Shown here: in pieces, positions 24,821 to 32,896 of the stretch
Layout of the letters: every line of letters starts with the position of its first letter
Position numbering within the stretch: the stretch's first letter is position 1
Source of the DNA: Nitrososphaerota archaeon
GTDB lineage: Archaea > Thermoproteota > Nitrososphaeria > Nitrososphaerales > Gagatemarchaeaceae
Length of the DNA stretch: 64,000 bases
Assembly: GCA_028867035.1 (NCBI GenBank)
Contig: JAGWHB010000002.1
Span: 86,852 to 150,851, forward strand
Direction of reading: 5' to 3'
Translations under genes and position numbers: made by a program
Notes under the pieces: model-generated
Database searches by the model: none
Told to the model about the DNA's origin: nothing
Seen by the model: only the letters and a program-made list of their open reading frames with translations

Positions 24821-24883
24821 GTTCCAAGGATTCGTAGGACGTTATGTGGTCTTATTACCCGACGAGGGAAGCCCGCAACCGAA

Positions 24884-24997
24884 GTGTGTTACCGATGCCG
24901 GGGCCATCGCAAATGTAGTTGCGGCAAGAACTGTGAGAGGTTAATCGAAGGAACGTGCCATGACTGCAGGCACGTGGTTGGACCAGGCCCGGGCTAG
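24884..24997 (+). CDS. Tiny Cys-rich protein or C-terminal part of the 24716 frame
   Basis: 37 residues from a GTG: VCYRCRGHRKCSCGKNCERL then GTCHDCRHVVG, seven Cys. It is in the same frame as the 24716 gene, with only one TGA (24818-24820) between and coding-like residues in the gap. It may therefore be a second half joined by read-through, or an independent gene. It overlaps the VirB11 gene end tail to tail. Confidence 0.42.
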   Translation: MCYRCRGHRKCSCGKNCERLIEGTCHDCRHVVGPGPG

Positions 24998-26547
24998 CTG
25001 GCCAGGCCATACTTCCTGATGTAGAACTTCCTGACCGACTCGCCGATCTCGTTCAGTGTGAACAGCTTGTTCTCCACCATTTGCTCCACGTGCTCTGCCC
25101 TCTCCGCCAGCTCCCTCTCGAGCTGCCCCTCGTCCCACCCGAAGAGCCTCATGATCTGCTGAAGCCTCTCGGTCTTCATCCGGACCAACTCTTCAGGCGC
25201 GGACGGCGAGAAGGTGTCGTCCACCATGTTGTAGGCGAACATCTCCTTCAGGTCGAAGCCTCCCTTCCTGGGATCAAGCTCGGTTATCGAAAGGACGCGC
25301 CTCACCACCCTCCCGTGCTCCCTCCTCACCCTGTTCATGACGGCGAACGCCCAGATGAGCATCATGTTCCCAGTTGGCACGAGCATCGGCGGCGCGCTCA
25401 TCCTGATCATGACATTCTGGACGCTGTCCGAATGCAGGCTTGTCAGGGCCCCATGCCCGGAGGCTGCCGAGTTAATCAGGGCGGCGATCTCCTCCCCTCT
25501 GACCTCGCCCACAATCACGAAGTCTGGGGTCAGCCTGAGGGAGTGCTTCACGAGGTCCTGCAGGGTGATCTCAAGGTTGTTCATCCCTATGCTGTAGCTG
25601 TGCCTCGACGTGAGCTGGTCCCAGACATCGTGGGAGAGCCTGAGCTCCGGATTGTCTTCTATGGTGCAGACTGCGGCGTTGGGATTGATCAGGGAGGCGA
25701 GGGTGTTCATGAAGGTGGTCTTCCCCGAGCCCGTCGGGCCCACGATGAGCGCGAACCCCCTGGCCTCTATCATCAGCCAGAGGTAGGCGACCATCAGGGG
25801 GGAGACGGTGTTGAGCCGAACCAGCGCTGTTATTGGCATGGGTTCAGCTGGGAACTTGCGAATCGTGAAGGCGGTCCCGGTCATTGAGACGTCGGTGGAC
25901 CATCTCACGGCCACCCTGTCGTTGGCAGGCGTTCTGGCGTCGACTATCGGCATCGCGTTGGTGGCCATGGTTCCGCACCTCTGGAGCATCTTCTGGGTGG
26001 ACTCCTCGGCGTCCTCCTCGGTGGGGAAGACGACGTTGGTCCTGATCCAGCCCAGTTCGCTGTGGTTCTTGTGGAGGACGACGACCGGCTTCCCGTGGCC
26101 GGTGCACTTGATGTCCTCTATGTTGAAGTCGTTCATCAGAACGTCCAGCCTCCCGTACCCCTTCAGTTCCCTCTTCACGTAGTATTCGTACTTCTGCAGG
26201 GAGCGGGTCACCTCGTCGAGGAACCCCAAGCTCCTCGCGGCCTCGACCATGTTTGGTATGAGCCTCTTCGAGGGGTCGGTGGCGTCCTCCGAGGAGATGC
26301 TCATGAAGAGATGGTCAAGGAGGCGGCTCAGTCTCTCCCTTTCACGCTCGGTGAGGGAAGGCTCGATTACTGCATACCTTCCGACGCCTCCCTCGTTGGC
26401 TATCACGATTGCTGCGGGGCCGACGTCGTATCTCTCGAGTTCCTTTCCCATGACGGCAATCGAGTCGCCCTGCCTCTGTTCTTCGCCAAGCGTGTAGAGG
26501 GAGAAACCAGAGAGCGCCCTGCGGACGGGGTCTTCCTTGCCGGACAA
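24994..26547 (-). CDS. VirB11/GspE-type secretion ATPase
   Basis: 517 residues, a hexameric secretion ATPase of the archaeal VirB11/FlaI/TadA group. Walker A VGPTGSGKTTF is near residue 268; CTIEDNPELRL (Asp box), EVRGEEIAAL (Walker B) and SGHGALTSLHS (His box) follow. The N-terminal half is the usual substrate domain. It starts at a TTG placed 26 bases after a TGTTTTATTC box. It probably powers assembly of the pilins encoded at 42-47.5 kb through the TadC-like platform at 40.8 kb, although it lies 14 kb away. Confidence 0.92.
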   Translation of the reverse strand: MSGKEDPVRRALSGFSLYTLGEEQRQGDSIAVMGKELERYDVGPAAIVIANEGGVGRYAVIEPSLTERERERLSRLLDHLFMSISSEDATDPSKRLIPNMVEAARSLGFLDEVTRSLQKYEYYVKRELKGYGRLDVLMNDFNIEDIKCTGHGKPVVVLHKNHSELGWIRTNVVFPTEEDAEESTQKMLQRCGTMATNAMPIVDARTPANDRVAVRWSTDVSMTGTAFTIRKFPAEPMPITALVRLNTVSPLMVAYLWLMIEARGFALIVGPTGSGKTTFMNTLASLINPNAAVCTIEDNPELRLSHDVWDQLTSRHSYSIGMNNLEITLQDLVKHSLRLTPDFVIVGEVRGEEIAALINSAASGHGALTSLHSDSVQNVMIRMSAPPMLVPTGNMMLIWAFAVMNRVRREHGRVVRRVLSITELDPRKGGFDLKEMFAYNMVDDTFSPSAPEELVRMKTERLQQIMRLFGWDEGQLERELAERAEHVEQMVENKLFTLNEIGESVRKFYIRKYGLAS

Positions 26548-26798
26548 CGGGTCAGAAGGGGATTAGTGAATAAAACACCAGGGAACTCGTTATCCTGCGT
26601 GCGAATAGCGATTAACGGGTGGCAAATGTGAATTTGAACTAGGCCCTTAAAGCCCCACTTCTCGCCACGCCTGGGACACTCAAAGCGAATGTCGGAGACG
26701 CCAGAGAGTCCAGGAAGTTGCTTCACCTTCGTGTAAATCGTGCTGGAATATCCATACTTGACACAGAAATCAACCAAATGTTTGGGCCTGCGTTTTTC
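26548..26798. other. Intergenic region, possible gene remnant
   Basis: The minus strand can be read as VDFCVKYGYSSTIYTKVKQL then SDIRFECPRRGEKWGFKGL, which looks protein-like but has no clear start, stop or partner. It may be a degraded gene left by insertion of the neighbouring cargo. The VirB11 promoter box lies at 26569-26578. Confidence 0.3.
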
Positions 26799-26981
26799 TT
26801 AGTTCCCTCCGGGGCTCTTGCCTCTGACGAGAGCCCCAGCGAAGGCAACAACAAGCGTCAGCACCCAGAGGGCCGCTAAGGTCATGTCGTAGACGTTGCC
26901 AAAGTCCACCCCCAAGTTGACCGATGGCCCGACCAAGGCCAGGAAGCCACCAATCAGTACAAGAGTCCGGTTCGTAGGCTT
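26799..26981 (-). CDS. Two-helix membrane protein lacking a normal start
   Basis: Immediately after the VOC stop TGA, and in the same frame, comes KPTNRTLVLIGGFLALVGPS, then LGVDFGNVYDMTLAALWVL and LTLVVAFAGALVRGKSPGGN, about 60 residues with two membrane segments. No ATG/GTG/TTG begins this frame. A GTG overlapping the TGA (GTGA at 26982-26985) would start it if one A of the following GTGAAAGCC were absent. It is either a one-base frameshift, re-initiation after the stop, or read-through. Confidence 0.5.
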   Translation of the reverse strand, partial: KPTNRTLVLIGGFLALVGPSVNLGVDFGNVYDMTLAALWVLTLVVAFAGALVRGKSPGGN

Positions 26982-27383
26982 TCACCCCTGAGGGGCTTTC
27001 GCCTGGAATATCTCGAAGAGGTTTCCGTCGAGGTCGCAGATGAAAGCGACGACTCCATAGGGCACCTCGTGTACCTCCTGCCTGAATTCCACCCCCTTGG
27101 ACTTCAGCTCATTGCACGTCTCCTGACAGTTGTCCACGCTGAGGACAATCGGCAGTCCCTGCCCGGCTCTCCAATTCCTCGACATGCCCGAGGGGTCGGG
27201 CGATCCCGGCTGCCAGAGGGCCAGATCGACGTCCTGACCTCCGGGGCGAACGGTGACCCATCTGGTACCGTCGGGATAGTGGAAGTCGGTCTTCTTCTCG
27301 AATCCGAGTTTCTTCGTGTAGAATTCCAGTGCCTCCGCCTTGTTCTTCACGGCGAGGGTTACCGTCATTATCTTTGAATCCAT
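26982..27383 (-). CDS. VOC/glyoxalase-fold protein
   Basis: 133 residues of the vicinal oxygen chelate superfamily: VTLAVKNKAEALEFYTKKLGF at the start and VVAFICDLDGNLFEIFQ at the end, the usual paired beta-alpha-beta-beta-beta units. The substrate cannot be predicted. It is divergent from the Lrp-like regulator and separated from it by a perfect palindrome, so it is probably that regulator's target. Confidence 0.87.
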   Translation of the reverse strand: MDSKIMTVTLAVKNKAEALEFYTKKLGFEKKTDFHYPDGTRWVTVRPGGQDVDLALWQPGSPDPSGMSRNWRAGQGLPIVLSVDNCQETCNELKSKGVEFRQEVHEVPYGVVAFICDLDGNLFEIFQAKAPQG

Positions 27384-27417
27384 GCCAGGCCTGGGAATGC
27401 CCTACGCAGTTGAAGCC

Positions 27418-27438
27418 TTGCCTAACGGAGTTAGGCAA
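27418..27438. promoter_or_regulatory. Perfect palindrome, probable operator of the Lrp-like regulator
   Basis: Half-sites TTGCCTAAC and GTTAGGCAA are separated by GGA. The site lies between the divergent VOC and regulator genes, just upstream of the regulator TATA box (ATAAATA near 27453-27459). Confidence 0.55.
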
Positions 27439-27483
27439 AAGTGAAGCGATTCATAAATAGTTCAATCCACGGATTTGTACAAG

Positions 27484-28431
27484 ATGGACGAACTCGATCT
27501 GAAGCTCCTCCGGGCCCTCATCTCCGAGGGCGCGCTGGCGCAGTCCGAGAACCAAGTGAACTCGTCGCTGAGGTCCATAGCTGCGCGTCTCAAAGCGGAC
27601 GACATGACGGTGAACCTTCGCTACAAGAGGCTCCAGGAGTCGGGCTGCCTGTCAGCCTGGCATCTGTTGGTAAACCCTACCTTCTTCGGCTGCAGACTGA
27701 TGGACGTGACTGTGGACGTGTTGCCGGAGTCCGTGAAGGCAGATGCGATCAGGAAGCTCAAATTGGTCCACGAAGTAACTGGGATGATCGACTTCTACGG
27801 CAGGGCGCTGAAGGTCATAGCGATGTACAACAGCGACGAGTCACGCTCTCGAATCGTCGAGCTCATCTCCAGAATTACCAACGCGGAAAAAGTTACCCAG
27901 ATCCGTTGGGCGTTCCCACGATGCAGGACGGAACGTCTGACCGAGACTGACGTTGCGATAATCTGCTCGCTTTCCCATGACGCGCGAAAGAGCTTCATCA
28001 ATGTCTCGAAGGAGCTTCGCCTCTCGACCAGGACTGTGAGAAACCGCCTGGGCAGGCTCAGAAGGGAGAACACAGTCTTCATGCTCCCAGTCCTGAACAT
28101 GGGCGGCGTCTCGGGGCTTATACCGGTCTACTTGTCATATACGTACTCTCAGAAGGGAGAGAAGAGCAGGGTGGACCGGGCCATGCTCTCGCAGTTTGGG
28201 GGGAGTTACCTTTCGCTCCAATTCGCCGACCCTCTCAGTGGCTACATTTTCTTCGGGGCGTCTACGATGGCGGAAGTCCAGGACTGCCTTGACTGGGCGA
28301 AGTCACAACCCGGCGTTGCGACCTCCAGGGTCGACATACTGACGCGGACAATGATGTTCCCCGAGAAGCTGACCGAGCTCCTCAGCCTCAGAAACGAGAA
28401 AGCGGCGATCCAAAGCAAGGCATTCTTCTAG
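27484..28431 (+). CDS. Lrp/AsnC-like regulator with two helix-turn-helix domains
   Basis: 315 residues from the ATG at 27484, 27 bases after the TATA box centre (a TTG at 27475 is also in frame). It opens with MDELDLKLLRALISEGAL, the AsnC-type HTH start. A second HTH is seen at about 155-195 (ELRLSTRTVRNRLGRLRRE). The double arrangement is common in archaeal Lrp-like regulators. It probably controls the VOC operon and perhaps the epimerase genes just downstream. Confidence 0.82.
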   Translation: MDELDLKLLRALISEGALAQSENQVNSSLRSIAARLKADDMTVNLRYKRLQESGCLSAWHLLVNPTFFGCRLMDVTVDVLPESVKADAIRKLKLVHEVTGMIDFYGRALKVIAMYNSDESRSRIVELISRITNAEKVTQIRWAFPRCRTERLTETDVAIICSLSHDARKSFINVSKELRLSTRTVRNRLGRLRRENTVFMLPVLNMGGVSGLIPVYLSYTYSQKGEKSRVDRAMLSQFGGSYLSLQFADPLSGYIFFGASTMAEVQDCLDWAKSQPGVATSRVDILTRTMMFPEKLTELLSLRNEKAAIQSKAFF

Positions 28432-28508
28432 GGGGGCGCGCTTACCTTCCGCTTCGCCTAGTCGGCTTAGGCGCTGATTGAAATGCGGTGAGCCGTCCCC
28501 GACAGTCC

Positions 28509-29483
28509 ATGCGAATCTTCCTTGTTGGGGCCAGCGGGGCCATCGGAAAGAAGCTCGTCCCCCAGTTGGTTGGTAAGGGCTACGAGGTAGTGGGGGCGTT
28601 CAGGTCACCCGTGAACGAGGAACACGTGAGGGCGATGGGCGCGGAGCCCGTGGTGCTCGACCTGCTGGACGCGGCGGCCGTGCGCAAAGCGGTCGCTAGG
28701 ACCAAGCCCGATGCAATTATCCATCAAGCCACTTCTCTTAACGGGAAGCTGGACTTCAAGCATCCCGACCGTGCCTTCGCCCAGACGAATCTGCTTCGGA
28801 CCAAAGGCACTGACAACCTCTTGGCCGCCGCTAAGGAGGCTGGCGTGCGCCGTCTTATCGCCCAGAGCTATGCAAGCTACCGTTACGAGAGGGTAGGGGG
28901 GCCCGTCAAGACCGAAGAAGATCCCCTCGACCCCGACCCACCCGCCGCGATGCGTGGGATTTACTCGGCCATGAACTACCTGGACCGAGTAGTCACCAAC
29001 GTGGGTGGAGTTGCACTTCGTTATGGTGGATTTTATGGGGATCCGACCAGCGCCGCTGAACGGGTCAATTTCCTGGAACCAATACAGAAGCGGATGTTCC
29101 CGACAGTAGGCAACGGCAAGGGATACGCCTCGTTCATCCATCTCGAGGACGCGGCTGCAGCGACTGTTCTCGCTCTTGAGCATGACGTGACAGGTGTCTA
29201 CAACATTGTGGACGACGAACCTGCTCCGGCCCGAGAATGGTTGCCATACCTCGCTTCAGTTTTGGGCGCCAAGCCACCCCGCCATTATCCGGCGTGGATG
29301 GCACGACTTTTCGCGGGCGAACTCGCCGTCATTTTGGGAGAGGAACTTCGGGGCGCTTCGAACCAAAAGGCCAAGCGCGAGCTTGGAATGAAGTTACGCT
29401 ACCCCAGCTGGCGGCAGGGGTTTGTGGCCGCCTATGGCTCGATTTCGAGCGAAGGTATCGGGGTGGGAGGGCGGAAGGTGTGA
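28509..29483 (+). CDS. NAD(P)-dependent epimerase/dehydratase (extended SDR)
   Basis: 324 residues with the Rossmann motif FLVGASGAIGKKLVPQL at the start (GxxGxxG), an IHQATSLNG strand and AQSYASYRY in the region of the catalytic Tyr. The YxxxK is not textbook, since the segment after it reads SYRYERVGG. ASFIHLEDAAAATVLAL is typical of atypical/extended SDR proteins. The ATG at 28509 fits the fold; a GTG at 28488 would add seven residues. It overlaps the next gene by GTGA. Confidence 0.85.
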   Translation: MRIFLVGASGAIGKKLVPQLVGKGYEVVGAFRSPVNEEHVRAMGAEPVVLDLLDAAAVRKAVARTKPDAIIHQATSLNGKLDFKHPDRAFAQTNLLRTKGTDNLLAAAKEAGVRRLIAQSYASYRYERVGGPVKTEEDPLDPDPPAAMRGIYSAMNYLDRVVTNVGGVALRYGGFYGDPTSAAERVNFLEPIQKRMFPTVGNGKGYASFIHLEDAAAATVLALEHDVTGVYNIVDDEPAPAREWLPYLASVLGAKPPRHYPAWMARLFAGELAVILGEELRGASNQKAKRELGMKLRYPSWRQGFVAAYGSISSEGIGVGGRKV

Positions 29484-29902
29484 AGAGCGCCCTTGCCGCT
29501 TTGGCCCTATCGACAGGGCTATTCTTCTCAGCCGAGCTGGGAGGGAACATACTCTCCACGGACGTCTTTCTCTGGTCTGCTGCTCCTGCTCACGCCTATG
29601 GGTTACTGGCGTTCGTGGCGGTGGATCTTATTCTCATCGTTGCCTTGTGGGATCGAGTCAGATACGGTGGAACTCTCCCGATTGTCAAGTATGTCGGTGC
29701 ACTCTGTGTAGCCATGGCGTCGGTTCAGTTCTTTGCGATGGTAGGTGACCTGTCGGGCCTTCAACCTCCCTTGGGAATGCCTGCCTCGGCCTTCAGGAGC
29801 TACTTGCTCAGTGATAGGCTCTACATGCGACTCCTAGTTCTGCAGCCTGTTGTTGCTGGCTTGGGATTCTGGTTCAGCCAACAGAATGGCGCTCATACCT
29901 GA
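29480..29902 (+). CDS. Four-helix membrane protein (DoxX/DUF-like size)
   Basis: 140 residues from a GTG that overlaps the epimerase stop. Four hydrophobic segments (about 3-20, 32-52, 66-86 and 112-132) separated by short loops. No recognisable active residues. Coupled translation suggests it works with the epimerase. The family is not recognised. Confidence 0.68.
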   Translation: MKSALAALALSTGLFFSAELGGNILSTDVFLWSAAPAHAYGLLAFVAVDLILIVALWDRVRYGGTLPIVKYVGALCVAMASVQFFAMVGDLSGLQPPLGMPASAFRSYLLSDRLYMRLLVLQPVVAGLGFWFSQQNGAHT

Positions 29903-29989
29903 GCCCGAAGCCACTTTGACTCCATGCGTAAGGTGTCAAATGGCGCGAGGCAGGCATTTGCTCTCGAAGGAAAGCCCAAGCCGTATAGG

Positions 29990-30763
29990 CTAGAGATTTG
30001 ATTTGATTTTGACGTCAGCTTCTTTGGGTCCTGTGCAGCACGCGGGGTTCTCGTAGGTTTGTTTGCACATGTAGATCATCGAGTCGTCCTGGGTGACGAT
30101 GGCTCGGAACGTCGTTGGCGCTTCGCCGGATATGGCGATTAACTTCTCGGAATCCACTATCAGCATGTTGCACGCACCGCAGAGGGTCTTATTCGCCGGA
30201 AGCCGCGATCTCGAGGCTTCCTCGAGGACGCTATCGGCGAGCGCGATCTTGAGTCTCGAGCCTCTGCTCCGGGCCTTCTTTAGTGATGCAGCTATCCCAC
30301 CAAGGAGGTATCTGTTGTTGATCATCACAATCACCTCCTCCTTCGATTCGTCTATCGTATCCTTCATCTTTTCGATGATGTTGCGGGCTCCCCTGATGAT
30401 GTAAGCGAGCTCCACGTCCTCATTGCTTCCCTCCACGTGGAGCGGCTCCAAGAGCCTGGCCAGGTCCTTGACCTTCGCCGAGCGCTTTACGTGCTCCTCG
30501 TCGATCTGGTCCTGGAGGTTGGAGGCTATCTGGTCGATGCTCAGCGCCCGGTACAGGCTGGGCGTCCCGCGCTGGACGATTATCAGGTTCTTTTCCTCAA
30601 GTTCCTTCAGGGCGTAGTAGATCTTCGAGTCCGGAATCCCCGTCCGCCTGCAGAGGGTCGTGGCCGAGACAGGCTGGCTTTCCAGTATGGAGAGGAAAGC
30701 CCTGGCCGAATAGGAGGTGATGCCTAGCTCTCTGAGCTTGGACATCATGTTGTCCCTGGCCAT
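29990..30763 (-). CDS. TrmB-family transcriptional regulator with Cys motifs
   Basis: 257 residues. The N-terminal winged helix (LRELGITSYSARAFLSILES, CRRTGIPDSKIYYALKELEEK) and following coiled region match TrmB. The C-terminal effector domain (about 110-250) carries LCGACNMLIV and a final ENPACCTGPKE, so a metal or thiol signal is plausible. It is divergent from the small CxGYC peptide and close to the mercury genes. Control of the peptide is inferred from the shared intergenic region. Confidence 0.82.
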   Translation of the reverse strand: MARDNMMSKLRELGITSYSARAFLSILESQPVSATTLCRRTGIPDSKIYYALKELEEKNLIIVQRGTPSLYRALSIDQIASNLQDQIDEEHVKRSAKVKDLARLLEPLHVEGSNEDVELAYIIRGARNIIEKMKDTIDESKEEVIVMINNRYLLGGIAASLKKARSRGSRLKIALADSVLEEASRSRLPANKTLCGACNMLIVDSEKLIAISGEAPTTFRAIVTQDDSMIYMCKQTYENPACCTGPKEADVKIKSNL

Positions 30764-30821
30764 CCCGACTTCGGCTACCTGCGTCTTCTTACCCCTCCTT
30801 GGTAGCGGCGGTTAGAGAACC

Positions 30822-30828
30822 GATTTAT
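30822..30828 (+). promoter_or_regulatory. TATA box of the CxGYC peptide
   Basis: TTTATAT centred about 20-30 bases before the candidate TTG (30844) and GTG (30856) starts. Confidence 0.5.
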
Positions 30829-30843
30829 ATCTTTCTACTACCC

Positions 30844-30984
30844 TTGAGTAAGGAGGTGAATGTAAGAACGTCGAACCAACTCCTTGAAGGAAAGCAGATC
30901 CCTCTGGCCGCGACCGAATGCTGGGGGTACTGCTACGCCGAGGAAGTGGCCGAATCGGCCTGCGTGGGATACTGCACAGGCTAG
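30844..30984 (+). CDS. Small peptide with two CxGYC motifs
   Basis: 46 residues from a TTG (or 42 from the GTG at 30856, which overlaps an AAGGAGG sequence). The N-terminal half is hydrophilic and leader-like (SNQLLEGKQIPLAATE). The C-terminal half repeats CWGYC and CVGYC and ends TG. A promoter, a strong ribosome site and a following hairpin-T6 terminator argue that it is real. It could be a metal-binding peptide or a ribosomally made, modified peptide precursor. No modifying enzyme was found next to it. Confidence 0.6.
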   Translation: MSKEVNVRTSNQLLEGKQIPLAATECWGYCYAEEVAESACVGYCTG

Positions 30985-31008
30985 GCCCCTCCCGAGAATC
31001 ACACGGAC

Positions 31009-31037
31009 CCCCTCGTCGAAGGGGAGCCCTCTTTTTT
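31009..31037 (+). terminator. Hairpin and T-run after the CxGYC peptide
   Basis: CCCCT (31009-31013) pairs with AGGGG (31020-31024) and is followed by six T at 31032-31037. Confidence 0.5.
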
Positions 31038-31084
31038 CGCCTCTAGAGCCAGTGGGGAAGGCACCGAAGGGAAGCGGTAGGAAT

Positions 31085-31121
31085 GTTTATACCGCCATAT
31101 ATGACACGTATGACATATGAC
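31085..31121 (+). promoter_or_regulatory. ArsR promoter with triple TATGAC operator
   Basis: TATA box GTTTATA at 31085-31091, then TATGAC at 31100, 31109 and 31116, the last overlapping the ATG at 31117. The repeats lie between the TATA box and the start, so a bound repressor would block initiation. Confidence 0.55.
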
Positions 31122-31455
31122 GTCCACGACATACAGACTGGAAAACGCCACGCCATACTCCCTCCTGTTCCAGGCGTTCACCAACCCGGCAAGGGTGCAG
31201 ATTCTGCAGGCACTTCGCGACAATGAGAGCATGAACGTAACAGAAATCGGCGAGGAGACCGGGCTCGAACAGACGAGCCTCTCGCACAACCTGAGGTGTC
31301 TTGCCTTCTGCGGCCTGGTCACGGCAAAACGCGAAGGAAAGTCGCGGGTCTATTCTCTGAACAAGGCCACTGTTCCGCCGATGCTGGAAATCGCCAGAAA
31401 CCACGTCAGGAGGTACGCCAGCAACCTCCTTAGCTGCGACGCGTTGGAGCGGTGA
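31117..31455 (+). CDS. ArsR-family metal-responsive repressor of the mercury genes
   Basis: 112 residues, ArsR winged helix: FQAFTNPARVQILQALRDNE, VTEIGEETGLEQTSLSHNL, CLAFCGLVTAKREGKSRVYSL. Two Cys in the recognition region (RCLAFCG) and one near the end (LLSCDALER) are candidate Hg(II) ligands. The message is probably leaderless (TATA box 29 bases upstream). The stop TGA is followed directly, in the same frame, by the MerA sequence. Regulation of mer genes by an ArsR-type protein is known in archaea. Confidence 0.88.
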   Translation: MTSTTYRLENATPYSLLFQAFTNPARVQILQALRDNESMNVTEIGEETGLEQTSLSHNLRCLAFCGLVTAKREGKSRVYSLNKATVPPMLEIARNHVRRYASNLLSCDALER

Positions 31456-32877
31456 GCGGGCACGAGAAGATACGACCTAGTCATCCTGGGACAGGGCTCC
31501 GCGGCATTCGCTGCCGCAATCAAGGCGGATGAACTTGGGATCAAGACCGCGATGGTCGGAGGGAAGGCGACGAAGGGAGCGACAGTCGGAGGCACCTGCG
31601 TCAACGTCGGTTGCGTTCCGAGCAAGAACCTGATCACGGTCGGGACTGCCCTCCACGGAGCCGCGCAACCTCCATTCAGGGCCATCGATTACGGAAGGAC
31701 CAAGCTGGATTTCGAAAGAGCGATCGCCGAGAAGGACGCTCTCGTGCGGAAGATGAGGAAGTCGAAGTACACCGAGGTCCTCGGGAGGCTTCGCAACGTG
31801 GAGTACATCCCTGGGCGCGGGCGCTTTGTCTCCAAGAACGAGGTCAAGGTGGGTGGCGAGGTCATCGTGGCGAAGAAATTCCTCATCGCCGTCGGCGCGA
31901 AGGCGAAGGCGGCCACCGTGAAGGGAATCGAAGACGTGGACTATCTTACAAATGAGGAAGCGCTCAGCCTCAAGAAGCTCCCGGATTCGTTAATCGTGGT
32001 GGGCGGGAGGGCGCTGGGCCTCGAGTTCGCCCAGATGTATTCGCACTTCGGGACGAAAGTGACCGTCCTGCAGCGGAGCGACAAGATCCTGCCCGAGGGC
32101 GAGCCTGAAATTTCGTTTGCCCTTCGAGGGTATCTGCAGGATGAAGGCATCGACGTACAGACCGGGGTTGAGATCAAGAGCGTATCTCAGAGCGGCGGTA
32201 CCAAGGTCGTCCGTTGCGCTGTCAACGGCAAGGAGAAAGAGTTCCGAGCGACCCAGCTGCTGTTTGCGGTCGGGAGGGAACCGAACACCGACTACCTGGA
32301 CGCAGAGAAGGCCGGGGTCGAGCTGGACGGGAGTGGGTTCGTCAAGGTGAACGAGGAGATGCAGACTTCCGCGCCCCTCGTGTGGGCTGCGGGCGATGTC
32401 ATCGGCGAGCCGATGCTCGAGACCATCGCGGCCAAGGAGGGGGCGGTGGCCGTGACCAACGCCTTCGGAGAGGGCAGGAGGAGAATAGACTTCGGCGAGG
32501 TTCCGCGGGCCGTGTTCACGTATCCCGAAGTGGCGAGCGTTGGGATGACGGACGCCGAAGCCAACGGGAAGGGGATCCGCTGCGCGTGTGGAGTTCTACC
32601 CCTCGACCTAGTTCCGAAGGCGCAGATAATCGGAGACACCCGAGGAGTGATAAAGCTGGTCGCAGACGTGAACACGAAGCGGGTGCTGGGCCTGCACATC
32701 CTCGCCCCTCACGCCGCCGACCTCATACACGAAGGGGTGCTGGCGGTCAAGTTCAGGATGACGATAGACGATATCATCGACACCGTCCATGTGTTCCCGA
32801 CCCTCTCTGAGGCGATAAAACTGGCAGCCCAGTCCTTCTACAAAGACGTGGGGGCGCTGAGCTGCTGCACAGAGTGA
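31452..32877 (+). CDS. merA: Mercuric reductase, start disrupted by frame change
   Basis: MerA reduces Hg(II) to Hg(0) with NADPH and FAD. Visible are the FAD site RYDLVILGQGSAAFAAA, redox disulfide GGTCVNVGCVPSKN, NAD-binding VVGGRALGLEFAQ, AAGDVIGEPML and the C-terminal Cys pair ALSCCTE that binds mercury. There is no N-terminal HMA domain. The FAD motif is in frame with ArsR after its TGA and has no start codon of its own. The GTG overlapping that TGA (31452) enters the frame only if one base near 31467-31470 (GAGAAGATAC) is removed. The first in-frame ATG, 31552, would lose the FAD motif. The cause is a sequencing error, a real frameshift or recoding. Confidence 0.88.
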
Positions 32878-32896
32878 TCGCACCTGCCGAGGCTCG

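Noticed and set aside
26770..26985. GTG-started frame reading KAYEPDSC... after the VOC gene
   Set aside because: The adjacent frame, in phase with the VOC stop, gives a clean two-helix membrane protein, so this one is a shadow.
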